Below are positions 8,573-16,407 of a stretch of 64,000 nucleotides of DNA, piece by piece. Each line of letters opens with the position of its first letter. Position 1 is the stretch's first letter. The stretch spans positions 26,405 to 90,404 of the forward strand of contig CAADHA010000084.1 of assembly GCA_900696685.1 (NCBI GenBank). The letters run 5' to 3'. The stretch is from an uncultured Planctomycetota bacterium (GTDB lineage: Bacteria > Planctomycetota > Phycisphaerae > Phycisphaerales > UBA5793). The notes beneath the pieces are model-generated. The model saw nothing but the letters and a program-made list of their open reading frames with translations, was not told the origin of the DNA and did not search any database. The translations under genes were made by a program, and so were the position numbers.

Positions 8573-11288
8573 TGGCTCCCTCCTTCCCGGACGCACCCGC
8601 GGACGACGAGATCGGCCCGGCGGCAGCCTGCTCCGCTGTCGCCGGCCGATCGGCCGCGATGCTGGCACGCATGTCCGCCGCGCGGAGGATCGCCTCCAGG
8701 TACGCCAGGCGGAATGGGCCCAGCGTATCGCGCAGGCGGATCATGCGCTCGGCCCACGACGGCTGACCCGCGAACGGCGGCTGCTCGCACAGGCCCATTT
8801 CCATCGGTTCCAGCGAAAAGGTCACGGCCGGTGCAGTGACGCCGTCGCCCAGGTCGGTCACGGGGAGCATGTCGCCGTCCCACACGCCGCGGGCGAAGCG
8901 CTTCTGCGGCGCTCGATTGCCGTTACCGTCGCGCGGACGAAGCTCATTCGGGAGCGAGCGGATCGACAAGCGCACTTTGCCATGATGGGCGGCTACGAGA
9001 TATGCCACGAGGTTCAAATCTTCATCGGTCAGCAGCTTGAGGTGATCGTGTGGTCGCTGAAGCACCGCCAGCGCTGAGGCCAACTCATGCCGGAAGTGCC
9101 GGCGTTTGTAGCGCTTCCACTGACCTACTGCCTTGGCCCAGGCCATTTCTGCATCAGGGACATCGTCGGGTAATGCGGCCCGAAACACCTCATGGGCCTT
9201 GCCCCAGTCGTGCCAGCGTGCAGAGAGCCGTAACATCTCTGTCTCGGCGAGTTCCAGCACTGCAAGTATGGACTCAAGCTCCGTGCATACTTCGTTCGTG
9301 TGCTGAGCGATGGTTTGCCACACACCGACGCGAGAGAGAATATCAGCATCTGCTCCATCGAGAGTTTTCCGTTCTGAAGTGGGAAGCTCTATAGGTGTGA
9401 CATGCCCCCCATTCGCTGGAGTCCATCCGATCTTCGCGGAGTATCCACCGGCGTCAGCATGAACCAAGTACACCTGGCCCGGCACAATCTTCGCCGCGTC
9501 AGCTTTCTCCCACGATTCGTCGAGGAAGTTCCATCGCCAGACTTGGCCTCTGTGCTGCTTCGTGAATTCGCGGAAGTCGGCGACCGGTGACGGGCAGAGT
9601 TCTTGTCGGCACGGCGCCGGTTCACTCACCGGAGGTGCTTCGTGGCCCTTGGGTCGATTCCATGCGCGCCAGAACACGCGCACATCTGAATCTTCAATCT
9701 CGCGGACGAAGCGGTCGATGTCGATGTCGTTGCCGGCTAGGTCCGGCGTTGTGTCGAACAGGTCGATCAGGTCTCGCTGGCGAATGACGTGCGTATGCTC
9801 GTACGGAAACAGCGCCGCCTGGTCTTCATCGCTTAACTTCTCTCTATGCGCTGCCAGAGAGCCGAGGCCGACGTCGTTCAGCTTCGCCAACTGTGCCGCG
9901 GCGCCGCGAAGATCGTTGAGCCCGTACGGAAGGCGCAGCTTCTCCGCGTCCTGATCCTTCACAGGCAGATCGATCCACTTCACGCAGGCATGCTCGTTCT
10001 GCTCGCCGCGCCGATTGCACCGCCCGAATCGCTGTACCAGCGACGCCCACGGCGCCAGTTCAGTGAACAACGTGGTCGCATCGACATCGACGCCCGCCTC
10101 AATCACCTGCGTGCTGACAACAATTGTTCCCTTCCCTGAAGGTTCGGCGAGCGCAGCCTCGACCGCCGTGGCGCGGTCTGTCGGCCTGAATCGGGAGTGC
10201 AGCAAGACGTACTCGGGCTGGTCATCGGATGACGCGCCCGCCGATTCCTGCGGCGCAGCTTTCTTCCGGCTCGTGCCTCTGGTCTTGCCAGCATTCGCCA
10301 GGTTCATCAACGCGTCGAACAGCTCACATGCCCGCCGCACGGAGTTCACAACCACGATCGTCCGCGTGCCGGGCCGATGTGCGTCCACAATCTCCTTCGC
10401 CAGGCCCTCAGCGTAACCTATTGCCGACTCGGCTTTCTTGAGCGGCTTCGACGCGTTCCAGCGCTGCTTAACTTGCTCGTCCTTGTGATCCTCAGCGATC
10501 AACGAGAGTTGCGCCAGACCGTCCACGCGATCCTTGAAGTCTACGGTCTCGAGCCAGTTCGGGTGCATCGTCGCGGACATCCACACGCTGTGGCATCCGT
10601 GGCCGTTCATCGCTTGGGGTGATTCAATGGTAGGTAGACACCGACGAAACGCCTCCAACTGCGCCGTCGTTGCCAAGCCGCTGCCCATGAGCTGGATTTC
10701 ATCGAATACCCACAGGCAGTCAGTGTGCAGCAGACCGAACTGCATCGGCCAGCGCGAGCGACTCGCCGCGTAGCCACGATTGAGCGCCCGCGACAAGAGC
10801 ATGTCCTGCGTGCCGATGATGATCGCTTCGCGCTCCGGGTGGGTGTCCCAATCGTCCTCCTCCTCGCCGCCCATAAGCACGTACACCGCGACTTTGTCGG
10901 GTTCGAAAGCGCTCGACGCGTACGTCGCAACGCGGTGGTTCAGCGTCGCTGACTCGCCAGCGCTCGGCGGCAGATCGAACGTCACATCACCGCCCAAGCG
11001 GCCCAGGTTGTGCAGCCATCGAATGGCGTTGTCCCGCGTCTGCTCCACGAGAACCCGCATGGGTAGGCAGTACACCAGCCGGCGCGGCGTCTGGCGGCGA
11101 ACCTCATCGCCCGCCCCGAACCGGCGCCACAGCCAGCCGAGTATGGCCATTGCTGTCTTGCCCAATCCGGTGGGCACGGTCACGAGTGACTGTAGCTTGT
11201 CTTTGAACTCGCATTGAAACGGAAACGGCGCAGCCCCACTTGTCGCGCTCTTGAAGAAATCTCTGAATGACTGTTCGGCGCGGCCCAC
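8565..11288 (-). CDS. cas3: CRISPR helicase-nuclease Cas3, helicase then HD
   Basis: A 907-residue effector nuclease-helicase that would unwind and degrade target DNA after Cascade binding. The superfamily 2 helicase comes first: Walker A VPTGLGKT at residues 38-45, DEIQ at 196-199, and motif VI QRFGRCNRRGE near 440. The HD nuclease is C-terminal, with the His-Asp pair in RWHDWGKAHE at 693-694, a second HH at 768-769 and a late Asp in LRAAD near 872. This order, reversed from most Cas3 proteins, is characteristic of subtype I-G. It starts with GTG after GGGAGAG and its 3' end overlaps cas8 by 8 bp, so cas3-cas8-csb1-csb2 form one translationally coupled unit. Confidence 0.96.
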   Translation of the reverse strand: MGRAEQSFRDFFKSATSGAAPFPFQCEFKDKLQSLVTVPTGLGKTAMAILGWLWRRFGAGDEVRRQTPRRLVYCLPMRVLVEQTRDNAIRWLHNLGRLGGDVTFDLPPSAGESATLNHRVATYASSAFEPDKVAVYVLMGGEEEDDWDTHPEREAIIIGTQDMLLSRALNRGYAASRSRWPMQFGLLHTDCLWVFDEIQLMGSGLATTAQLEAFRRCLPTIESPQAMNGHGCHSVWMSATMHPNWLETVDFKDRVDGLAQLSLIAEDHKDEQVKQRWNASKPLKKAESAIGYAEGLAKEIVDAHRPGTRTIVVVNSVRRACELFDALMNLANAGKTRGTSRKKAAPQESAGASSDDQPEYVLLHSRFRPTDRATAVEAALAEPSGKGTIVVSTQVIEAGVDVDATTLFTELAPWASLVQRFGRCNRRGEQNEHACVKWIDLPVKDQDAEKLRLPYGLNDLRGAAAQLAKLNDVGLGSLAAHREKLSDEDQAALFPYEHTHVIRQRDLIDLFDTTPDLAGNDIDIDRFVREIEDSDVRVFWRAWNRPKGHEAPPVSEPAPCRQELCPSPVADFREFTKQHRGQVWRWNFLDESWEKADAAKIVPGQVYLVHADAGGYSAKIGWTPANGGHVTPIELPTSERKTLDGADADILSRVGVWQTIAQHTNEVCTELESILAVLELAETEMLRLSARWHDWGKAHEVFRAALPDDVPDAEMAWAKAVGQWKRYKRRHFRHELASALAVLQRPHDHLKLLTDEDLNLVAYLVAAHHGKVRLSIRSLPNELRPRDGNGNRAPQKRFARGVWDGDMLPVTDLGDGVTAPAVTFSLEPMEMGLCEQPPFAGQPSWAERMIRLRDTLGPFRLAYLEAILRAADMRASIAADRPATAEQAAAGPISSSAGASGKEGANG

Positions 11289-11403
11289 GCTTCTCTCCCG
11301 GAAGTCTCCGGAACGTGATGAATCGCTCGGAAGCGATAGTCTAACGTGGCCTAACGATCCGCAAAAGAGTTTCGAGAAACCTGTGAAATCAGGAATAGAG
11401 CGG
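11289..11403 (-). promoter_or_regulatory. cas2-cas3 intergenic spacer with small hairpin
   Basis: The only sizeable gap inside the cas gene string (115 bp) separates the adaptation genes from the effector operon. It contains a perfect 6-bp inverted repeat (ATCGCT and AGCGAT around a 4-nt loop, about 11,325-11,340) without a T-run. An independent promoter for cas3 is plausible, but I see only a weak candidate. Confidence 0.35.
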
Positions 11404-11694
11404 TCAAATGACCACGACTCCGCACTCTTGTTCCGGCAGCGACGAGCCTAGAACCGTTGCCGACTCGCGGGCGGTCTCCTCATTGGCGCCTAAGTCCACG
11501 ATTAACACCTGATCCACCTTGAGGTTGACGACCTCACGGAGTGCATTCTCCAATCGGACGCGATCGATGGGCTTGAGCGTGCAGTAGAAAACCGAGTATT
11601 GCCACGCTTCGCCGTAGGCCTTCATCAGCTTGTGCGTTCGGCGGAGGCGCTTAGGGTCGCGGATGTCGTAGCAGACGAGATAGCAGCGGCGCAT
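11404..11694 (-). CDS. cas2: CRISPR adaptation protein Cas2
   Basis: A 96-residue Cas2, the ferredoxin-fold dimer that bridges Cas1 dimers in the spacer-integration complex. The start chosen is MRRCYLVCYDIRDPKRLRRT. The conserved beta-1 Asp of Cas2 is D10 in YDIRD, followed by the expected WQYSVFYCTL strand and the LIVDLG strand. The 12-residue in-frame extension upstream is rejected because homologues begin at this point. It lies 43 bp downstream of cas4-cas1 on the same strand and 115 bp before cas3. Confidence 0.96.
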   Translation of the reverse strand: MRRCYLVCYDIRDPKRLRRTHKLMKAYGEAWQYSVFYCTLKPIDRVRLENALREVVNLKVDQVLIVDLGANEETARESATVLGSSLPEQECGVVVI

Positions 11695-11737
11695 CTTGAA
11701 GGCTCCTTGCCGGCGAAACGCCGGCACCACCTGACCT

Positions 11738-13579
11738 TCATCGAGTCGTTAGGAAGGCCAGGGTCGGCACCTCGCCGAGCAGCCAGGCGGCGATCAGCCG
11801 CGCGTGCAGCATGATCATCCGGCGGTAGCTCAGGCGGTACTCGAAGACCGGATGCGTCACCTCCGTGTCCATCCGCCGGCCGTAGGCTGAGAAGAACGCT
11901 TTGCGGCCGGCATCGGTCAGTGCACAGCCCGCGTCGGTGTTGAGGAAGTGCCCCTCGACGAGTTCCGCACGATTGAACCCCGATACGGCGACCGAATCTG
12001 CGATCAGCGGTCGGAACGGTTCCATCAAGTCCAATGCCATCGCCGGGCGGCCGGGGCGCGTGGCGTGAAGCGCCGCAAGCGTTGGTTCCAGACTCGCCAA
12101 TCGGCAGGCCGCGGTGCACTCGTGCGTGAGCATCGAGTATGCGAACGACAGGACGGCGTTGATCGGATCGGGCGGCGGCCGCCGCTGACGACCGTTTGCG
12201 TCGAACCGGGCGGCGATCTCCTTCACGCCCTCCTTGAACATCCCCGCGAAATGTCGGAAGTAGATGGCAGCCGCGTTGCCTTCATGGCCGCGAAGCTCGT
12301 CCAACGTGGCGGCGCGTTCGGCGGAAGCGACGCAATCCTGAAGGTCGGCCGCTGCCCGTGACGGCAGGCCGGAGTGGTTTCGCATCAGGAGCGTGCGCTG
12401 ATTGGCGATCTTCGCTACGGTGACGGCGCGGGCGAGTTCCAGCGATTTTTCTGGTCGATCCAGCACCCGGACCTGCGCAGCGCGGACGGCGGCGCTGGTT
12501 GGGCCCAACGGGTCCATTATGGCGGTCAGTCTGCCAGCGGCCGTGAGGAAGGCGACTGGCACCTCCTGCTCCGCGAAGATAGCCAGCGCCTGCGTGGAGA
12601 TCTGCACGCCGCCCACGACCGCAAGCGACTCAACGTTTGCGAGCGGTAGTTCCTTGACCACGTCGCCGTCCTTGTCGGTGATCCGCACGGACTGGCCACG
12701 CACACCGACGCGGACGCCCTGGCGTTGGAGCACGACGTGGATGCCGTCATCACGCGGGGGCCAGAGTTTGCGGGGCGTGAGCTGTTCATCGACCGGCTGG
12801 CCGGCCACGGTCATCGCTGTGAATCGCTGGTGGTTGACCTCGTCGGGCAGGCAGATCGGTTGAAGCGAGCAACGCGGGCAGCGCGGATCGTTGACCAGCG
12901 GCGGCGGCCGCGGCCCGACTGCGTCGCGCTTAGCGGCTTCGAGTTCGGCCAGCGCATCGCTTCGCAGAACGTCATCGACCGACACGCGCAGCCGAAGTCG
13001 CTCCGCCGAATAATACAAGTACGCTTCAGGTACGATGTACCCGGCCTCCTCCAGGAGCAGCACCTGGAGGCCGAGTTGCACCCGATCCGTCGGCCAGGGC
13101 TCAGGGCCAAGGAGCAGAGGCAGTTGTTCCATTAACTCGTCGACAGCCCCGGCGACTTGGCTGCCGCCGCTTCGGCACGGCCGCCCCTTGCGGTATTCGA
13201 CCGGAACCGCGACGTTACCATTGATCTCGGCGAGGTCGAGCGTCGCGGTCAGTCCCAGCCGCCGGCTCGTGAGCGCCAAACTCCGAACAGAGCGTGGACG
13301 GTTGGAGTCGCTGTCGCTTTCTTCCAGTTTCTCGATTGTCTCGCGCTCCCTTGGGCGTTCCCGTGCGGCTGGTTCTGCGGACGCGGCGCTTGGCCGGTCG
13401 ACGCGCCGATGGATCCCCTTGCCTTGTTCGGTATCGGCACTGGGCGCAAAGATACCTTCCACCGTCATGTAATAGAAGAGCCGAGGACAATAGGCGTGCT
13501 CGGCGACCCCGCGAGCTGGCCAAAGTTCCTGATCCACTAAGGGTTCATCGGTCCAGGCCGTCGAGTTGGTAACCTCCAT
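11738..13579 (-). CDS. cas4-cas1: Cas4-Cas1 fusion protein
   Basis: A 613-residue fusion of the PAM-selecting Cas4 nuclease and the Cas1 integrase, as usual in type I-G. The Cas4 part (about residues 15-250) has the four iron-sulphur cysteines C31 (AYCPRLFYY) and C234, C237, C243 (CPRCSLQPIC). It also has RecB-type residues H57, D115 (TATLDLAE), E128/K131 (PVEYRKGRP) and Q172. The Cas1 part (about 275-613) has metal ligands E433 (GHEGNAAAIYF), H505 (LAALHATRPG) and D517/E520 (MALDLMEPFRP). It is the first gene of the cas string and diverges from the unknown pair starting at 13,996. No strong ribosome site precedes the ATG. Confidence 0.96.
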   Translation of the reverse strand: MEVTNSTAWTDEPLVDQELWPARGVAEHAYCPRLFYYMTVEGIFAPSADTEQGKGIHRRVDRPSAASAEPAARERPRERETIEKLEESDSDSNRPRSVRSLALTSRRLGLTATLDLAEINGNVAVPVEYRKGRPCRSGGSQVAGAVDELMEQLPLLLGPEPWPTDRVQLGLQVLLLEEAGYIVPEAYLYYSAERLRLRVSVDDVLRSDALAELEAAKRDAVGPRPPPLVNDPRCPRCSLQPICLPDEVNHQRFTAMTVAGQPVDEQLTPRKLWPPRDDGIHVVLQRQGVRVGVRGQSVRITDKDGDVVKELPLANVESLAVVGGVQISTQALAIFAEQEVPVAFLTAAGRLTAIMDPLGPTSAAVRAAQVRVLDRPEKSLELARAVTVAKIANQRTLLMRNHSGLPSRAAADLQDCVASAERAATLDELRGHEGNAAAIYFRHFAGMFKEGVKEIAARFDANGRQRRPPPDPINAVLSFAYSMLTHECTAACRLASLEPTLAALHATRPGRPAMALDLMEPFRPLIADSVAVSGFNRAELVEGHFLNTDAGCALTDAGRKAFFSAYGRRMDTEVTHPVFEYRLSYRRMIMLHARLIAAWLLGEVPTLAFLTTR

Positions 13580-13850
13580 GCTGGAATCTGCGATTGCCAG
13601 CGAACATCATCGGTCTGACGTTGTTAACGCCATCGATTTGGGACTACGAATGTGACCGAGCATCCGTTTCAACACTGGTACGACAAAACGCTTCGGCAAG
13701 TCAGGCACCATCAGCGGATGGTTAACGGGTTCGAGTGTTCCGACCATAATTACCGGAGTTTTTCATGTAAATTAGGCGTCAATAGAGGAACCCGTTTCGG
13801 ACGGATTCGGCAGGCAATTATCGGACATCGCTTCACCGATGTGGGGGGGC

Positions 13851-13879
13851 TTGACTTGAACCGAACATTAACCTAATCT
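13851..13879 (+). promoter_or_regulatory. Sigma70-type promoter for the unknown gene pair
   Basis: TTGACT (13,851-13,856) and TAATCT (13,874-13,879) are separated by exactly 17 bp, a near-consensus housekeeping promoter pointing right. Transcription would start near 13,886, leaving a 5' leader of about 110 nt. Confidence 0.65.
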
Positions 13880-13887
13880 CGTCCCTG

Positions 13888-13905
13888 ATCCGCCCGTCGG
13901 CGGAT
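13888..13905 (+). promoter_or_regulatory. Perfect 7-bp hairpin at the predicted transcript 5' end
   Basis: ATCCGCC and GGCGGAT flank the tetraloop CGTC. It begins within a few bases of the predicted transcription start, so it would cap the leader RNA of the unknown pair. It could stabilise the transcript or bind a repressor; no T-run follows, so it is not a standard terminator. Confidence 0.4.
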
Positions 13906-13995
13906 GCCAGCCGTAAGGTCGCCGAGCCTGGTCAAGGAATTGCGCGTCAGCGGACGACGCGGCTCGGTGTCTGTTTTGTCTCGGAGGAGACGAAG

Positions 13996-15162
13996 ATGGC
14001 GCGGCAATATTCTGCAAAGACTTTTCTGCGAAACGTACCCAACACTCTGCTCGAAGAATACTTCAAGCGGCGAGGAATCGACCTCGGATTCCGTTGGAGC
14101 CACCTGCACGAGACCGATGTTGATCCCGTCTTCCTGGCCCTCGAAAAACTGCCTGACCAAACTCGCGGCGAGATCGACACCGACTTCCGGATGATCAACG
14201 ATCTGTGCAGCGCCGCCGGCGTACTCAGCATTCTCGATCATGCGACGCTTTGGCAGCAGGACCTTGGGGATCGCTTCGCTTCGATGAAGAACGCCTACGA
14301 GCGGGCATTCTGGACATTTCTGAACGAGCCGCATCATTTCCGAGTCGCGGGCAACTTTCACGAGATGGATCGTCGAGGCGGGTGGCACCGACGCGCAGTC
14401 GGTCAAGCGATTGAACCGCTAACCGACGCGGACACCCGAAATGCCCTACAGGACCGCCTGCGCCTGATCTATCGTCGTCAAGGTCGGGGCAAGTACTGCC
14501 ACGTGGATTATTACTTTCGTCACTTTCCCGACCGCCATTGTTTCTTCGCGTACCCCGAGGATCACGCAGACACCGACCTTGGATTTGACGAGAAGGGACG
14601 GCTGCAGCAACGCGCCCGACGATCGGCCTTTGAAATCATCTTTGTGTATCGCCCGGACGAGGGCATGCTGGAACTTCATGCGCGCGGTAAGAGGAAAGAG
14701 ATCATGCAGCTCGAGACGGCGTTTTGCGAGGTCGTTCTTGGCTTGGATGAGTTGCCCAGCGATGGCTACATCCCATTCGACATGCGAATCCTGAAGGACC
14801 CCACCTTCTCATTCCCAACGGAGGCGGAGGATCGAGTTGCCACGGTTGATATTCGGCAGCTGCGTTTTGACGTGGTTGGGGTTTCTAACGAGCGGATTAC
14901 GTTCTCGGTTTCTCCTCGCGGAAGTGAGCCAGGGGCCCTTCATCAACTCATCGATCGGTCAATTCACAAGAGCAAATTGCCACTAGACGAATTGACGGTC
15001 TCTCAGGCCAGGATTCGATTCACCTTCGAGCCGGTGAACGGAGAACGCCCAAAAACGCTGACATTCGAAGTGTCTCATCCGGACCGTTGCTCGCTGCGAG
15101 ATGACCCACATGACCAGATCGCCAAGAAGTACCTAAGGCGGTGGGGGATTGCACATGGATGA
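13996..15162 (+). CDS. Protein of unknown function, first gene of island pair
   Basis: A 388-residue soluble protein. I have a general impression of similar proteins in other bacterial islands but cannot name a family. The start follows an excellent GGAGGAG site 8 nt upstream. The N-terminal half is helical (TFLRNVPNTLLEEYFKRRG). The centre has an aromatic, histidine-rich patch (KYCHVDYYFRHFPDRHCFFA, then YPEDH) followed by AFEIIFVYRPDEGMLELHAR, which looks like a beta-rich fold. The C-terminus ends in basic residues (IAKKYLRRWG). No transmembrane segment, helicase motif or obvious nuclease signature is visible, although the HxDYYFRHF/YPEDH cluster could be a metal or nucleotide site. It overlaps the next gene by 8 bp, so the two products probably act together. 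Confidence 0.85.
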   Translation: MARQYSAKTFLRNVPNTLLEEYFKRRGIDLGFRWSHLHETDVDPVFLALEKLPDQTRGEIDTDFRMINDLCSAAGVLSILDHATLWQQDLGDRFASMKNAYERAFWTFLNEPHHFRVAGNFHEMDRRGGWHRRAVGQAIEPLTDADTRNALQDRLRLIYRRQGRGKYCHVDYYFRHFPDRHCFFAYPEDHADTDLGFDEKGRLQQRARRSAFEIIFVYRPDEGMLELHARGKRKEIMQLETAFCEVVLGLDELPSDGYIPFDMRILKDPTFSFPTEAEDRVATVDIRQLRFDVVGVSNERITFSVSPRGSEPGALHQLIDRSIHKSKLPLDELTVSQARIRFTFEPVNGERPKTLTFEVSHPDRCSLRDDPHDQIAKKYLRRWGIAHG

Positions 15163-16063
15163 GATTCTTCGGGACGTGATCTGTCGGCTGGAGCTCAAGA
15201 CCGGCCCAATCTTCAGGGCGGATGAGGTCGCCCGTTGGCCGAAAGGCACGTTGGAGCGGCTTGTCCAAGCGGGGCTTCTCCGTGAAGGACCGCGCGCCCG
15301 CTGCATCGCCTACGACGGTTGCGATGAGGGCTGCATCGTCGAGCCGGAGATGATCGAAGGACCGGGTGGAATATCTCGCTTCGCTTTCTGGTGCTCGAGG
15401 GAAGAATGCGGCGGGATGATCCTTCTCGAACCAGCGTGCCTGCGGACGTGGGAAGTATGCATCGATTGGATCATGCAGGCGCTCGTAACCGATCTGCATC
15501 TATCGGGTGCCACCACCGTAGTGACCCCCGGCAGAATCTGGTTTCTCGGGGCCTGGCCCACAGGTGGAGGTCTTCTCGACGTGTTCCTGGTTCGCGGCCT
15601 CACGTGGACCGATGCCGCGACGGTATTGAATGATGCGGAAAGGCTGAAAACGTCCACCGCGCCGGTCATTCTCGCTCCCCGGCGACCGGCCCCCGACGCC
15701 GAGACAAGAGAAGCTCGCTCGCCACCGCTTTCGCTGATGGAGATGGTCAATTGGGATGCGGGCGAGGAGAAACTGGACCTCTCTCACCTCGTCCGGCCGC
15801 TGACGGCGCTTCGACCACCAGTTCCACAAACAGCGTGGCTTACCGTCAGTCATGCAGCGAGCTTGCTCCTAAATGACCTGCCGTTTCTGGATGTGAAGAA
15901 GGCGATGGCCCGCGTCTCCAAGGCGGCCGATGCCAGCAAGTTCGTGACCAACGGCAAGCAGAGGGCTGCGCGCCGAATCGATCGCGTCAGCTTCGACGCT
16001 TGGCGCCTCAAGCAGCGAGACAAAGACCTCGATGCGGAGGACAAGCAGGTGCTACAAAAATAG
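15155..16063 (+). CDS. Cys-cluster and HTH-like DNA-binding protein, second gene of island pair
   Basis: A 302-residue protein. The ATG at 15,155 is preferred over a TTG two codons upstream because GGGGG lies 8 nt before it; it overlaps the upstream stop (ATGGATGA). Residues 5-48 look like a winged helix (RADEVARWPKGTLERLVQAG). A cysteine set at C50, C56, C60, C80, C85 and C95 suggests one or two zinc sites. A middle alpha/beta region (TVVTPGRIWFLGAWPTGGG, DVFLVRGLTWTDAATVL) follows. The last 75 residues (VSHAASLLLNDLP through SFDAWRLKQRDKDL) resemble an excisionase/MerR-like DNA-binding helix set. The likely role is DNA recognition or regulation for a mobile element or defence module; this is inference. 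Confidence 0.8.
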   Translation: MDEILRDVICRLELKTGPIFRADEVARWPKGTLERLVQAGLLREGPRARCIAYDGCDEGCIVEPEMIEGPGGISRFAFWCSREECGGMILLEPACLRTWEVCIDWIMQALVTDLHLSGATTVVTPGRIWFLGAWPTGGGLLDVFLVRGLTWTDAATVLNDAERLKTSTAPVILAPRRPAPDAETREARSPPLSLMEMVNWDAGEEKLDLSHLVRPLTALRPPVPQTAWLTVSHAASLLLNDLPFLDVKKAMARVSKAADASKFVTNGKQRAARRIDRVSFDAWRLKQRDKDLDAEDKQVLQK

Positions 16064-16089
16064 CGCCGGAGGCCCAAAACAGCGCGGTC

Positions 16090-16111
16090 TTGCGCGGTCA
16101 CGACCGCGCAA
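16090..16111. repeat. Perfect 10-bp inverted repeat near the island end
   Basis: TTGCGCGGTC and GACCGCGCAA are separated by 2 bp. There is no T-run, so it is more like a protein-binding palindrome than a terminator. Its place about 105 bp inside the tRNA-like junction fits an integrase or excisionase site, which is inference. Confidence 0.5.
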
Positions 16112-16215
16112 AGGCCAGAAAACGCGCGCAAAAGGCCGCAATCCACAAAGGACTTGCAAATTGCAGACGGCGTTTGTATCGTCGTTTACGAGTTTCAGGT
16201 GGACCTTTGGTCGGA

Positions 16216-16257
16216 ATGGCATGCAAGAGGTCGAGGGTTCGACTCCCTTCGGCTCCA
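16216..16257 (+). other. Attachment-site remnant: 3' part of tRNA-Ala(GGC)
   Basis: Forty-two bases match a tRNA-Ala from position 32 to the discriminator base. They contain the anticodon loop ATGGCAT with anticodon GGC, the stem strand GCAAG, the variable loop AGGTC, the T-arm GAGGG-TTCGACT-CCCTT, the acceptor strand CGGCTCC, and A73. The bases to the left do not supply the complementary anticodon stem, D-arm or GGAGCCG-like acceptor strand, so there is no complete tRNA here. Tyrosine integrases commonly cross over at the anticodon loop, leaving exactly this displaced 3' fragment at the far island end. No integrase gene is in the window. Confidence 0.8.
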
Positions 16258-16407
16258 GTTTGCGTCAGAAACTCTTTTCACTCACGTCTTGCACAGCCAA
16301 GACGAACGGGCGGCTTCATGTCGACTCGACGTGCGACCTCTCTGAGGGTTACGCCAAGCAGAACGCGGGCCAGGGCAATTAATTACGGCAGTTCTGGTCT
16401 ATACAGT

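Larger units (their letters stand above)
13580..13995. other. Divergent intergenic region between cas4-cas1 and the unknown pair
   Basis: This 416-bp stretch is more AT-rich in its left half than its surroundings. It holds one convincing rightward promoter and a hairpin (listed separately). Short reading frames here, including a 74-codon GTG frame at 13,652, show no ribosome site or recognisable pattern. The leftward cas4-cas1 promoter should also be here, but I cannot place it confidently. Confidence 0.5.
16064..16407. other. Island-end noncoding region
   Basis: This 344-bp gap after the unknown pair holds a 10-bp inverted repeat, two near-copies of CGCGCAAAAGGCC in direct orientation (about 16,104-16,138) and the tRNA-Ala 3' fragment. 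To the right of that fragment (16,258-16,407) I see nothing recognisable before the convergent nitroreductase gene. Confidence 0.6.

Noticed and set aside
8565..11288. The C-terminal HD domain of Cas3 as a novel rearrangement.
   Set aside because: Helicase-then-HD order is already known for type I-G Cas3.
11738..13579. The Cas4-Cas1 fusion as a new gene fusion.
   Set aside because: It is a recognised feature of type I-G and some other loci.
13652..13876. A 74-codon GTG-started frame between cas4-cas1 and the unknown pair.
   Set aside because: No ribosome site, odd composition, and it overlaps the likely promoter of the unknown pair.
16182..16257. A complete functional tRNA-Ala gene.
   Set aside because: The 5' acceptor strand, D-arm and 5' anticodon stem are missing, so only a 3' fragment is present.
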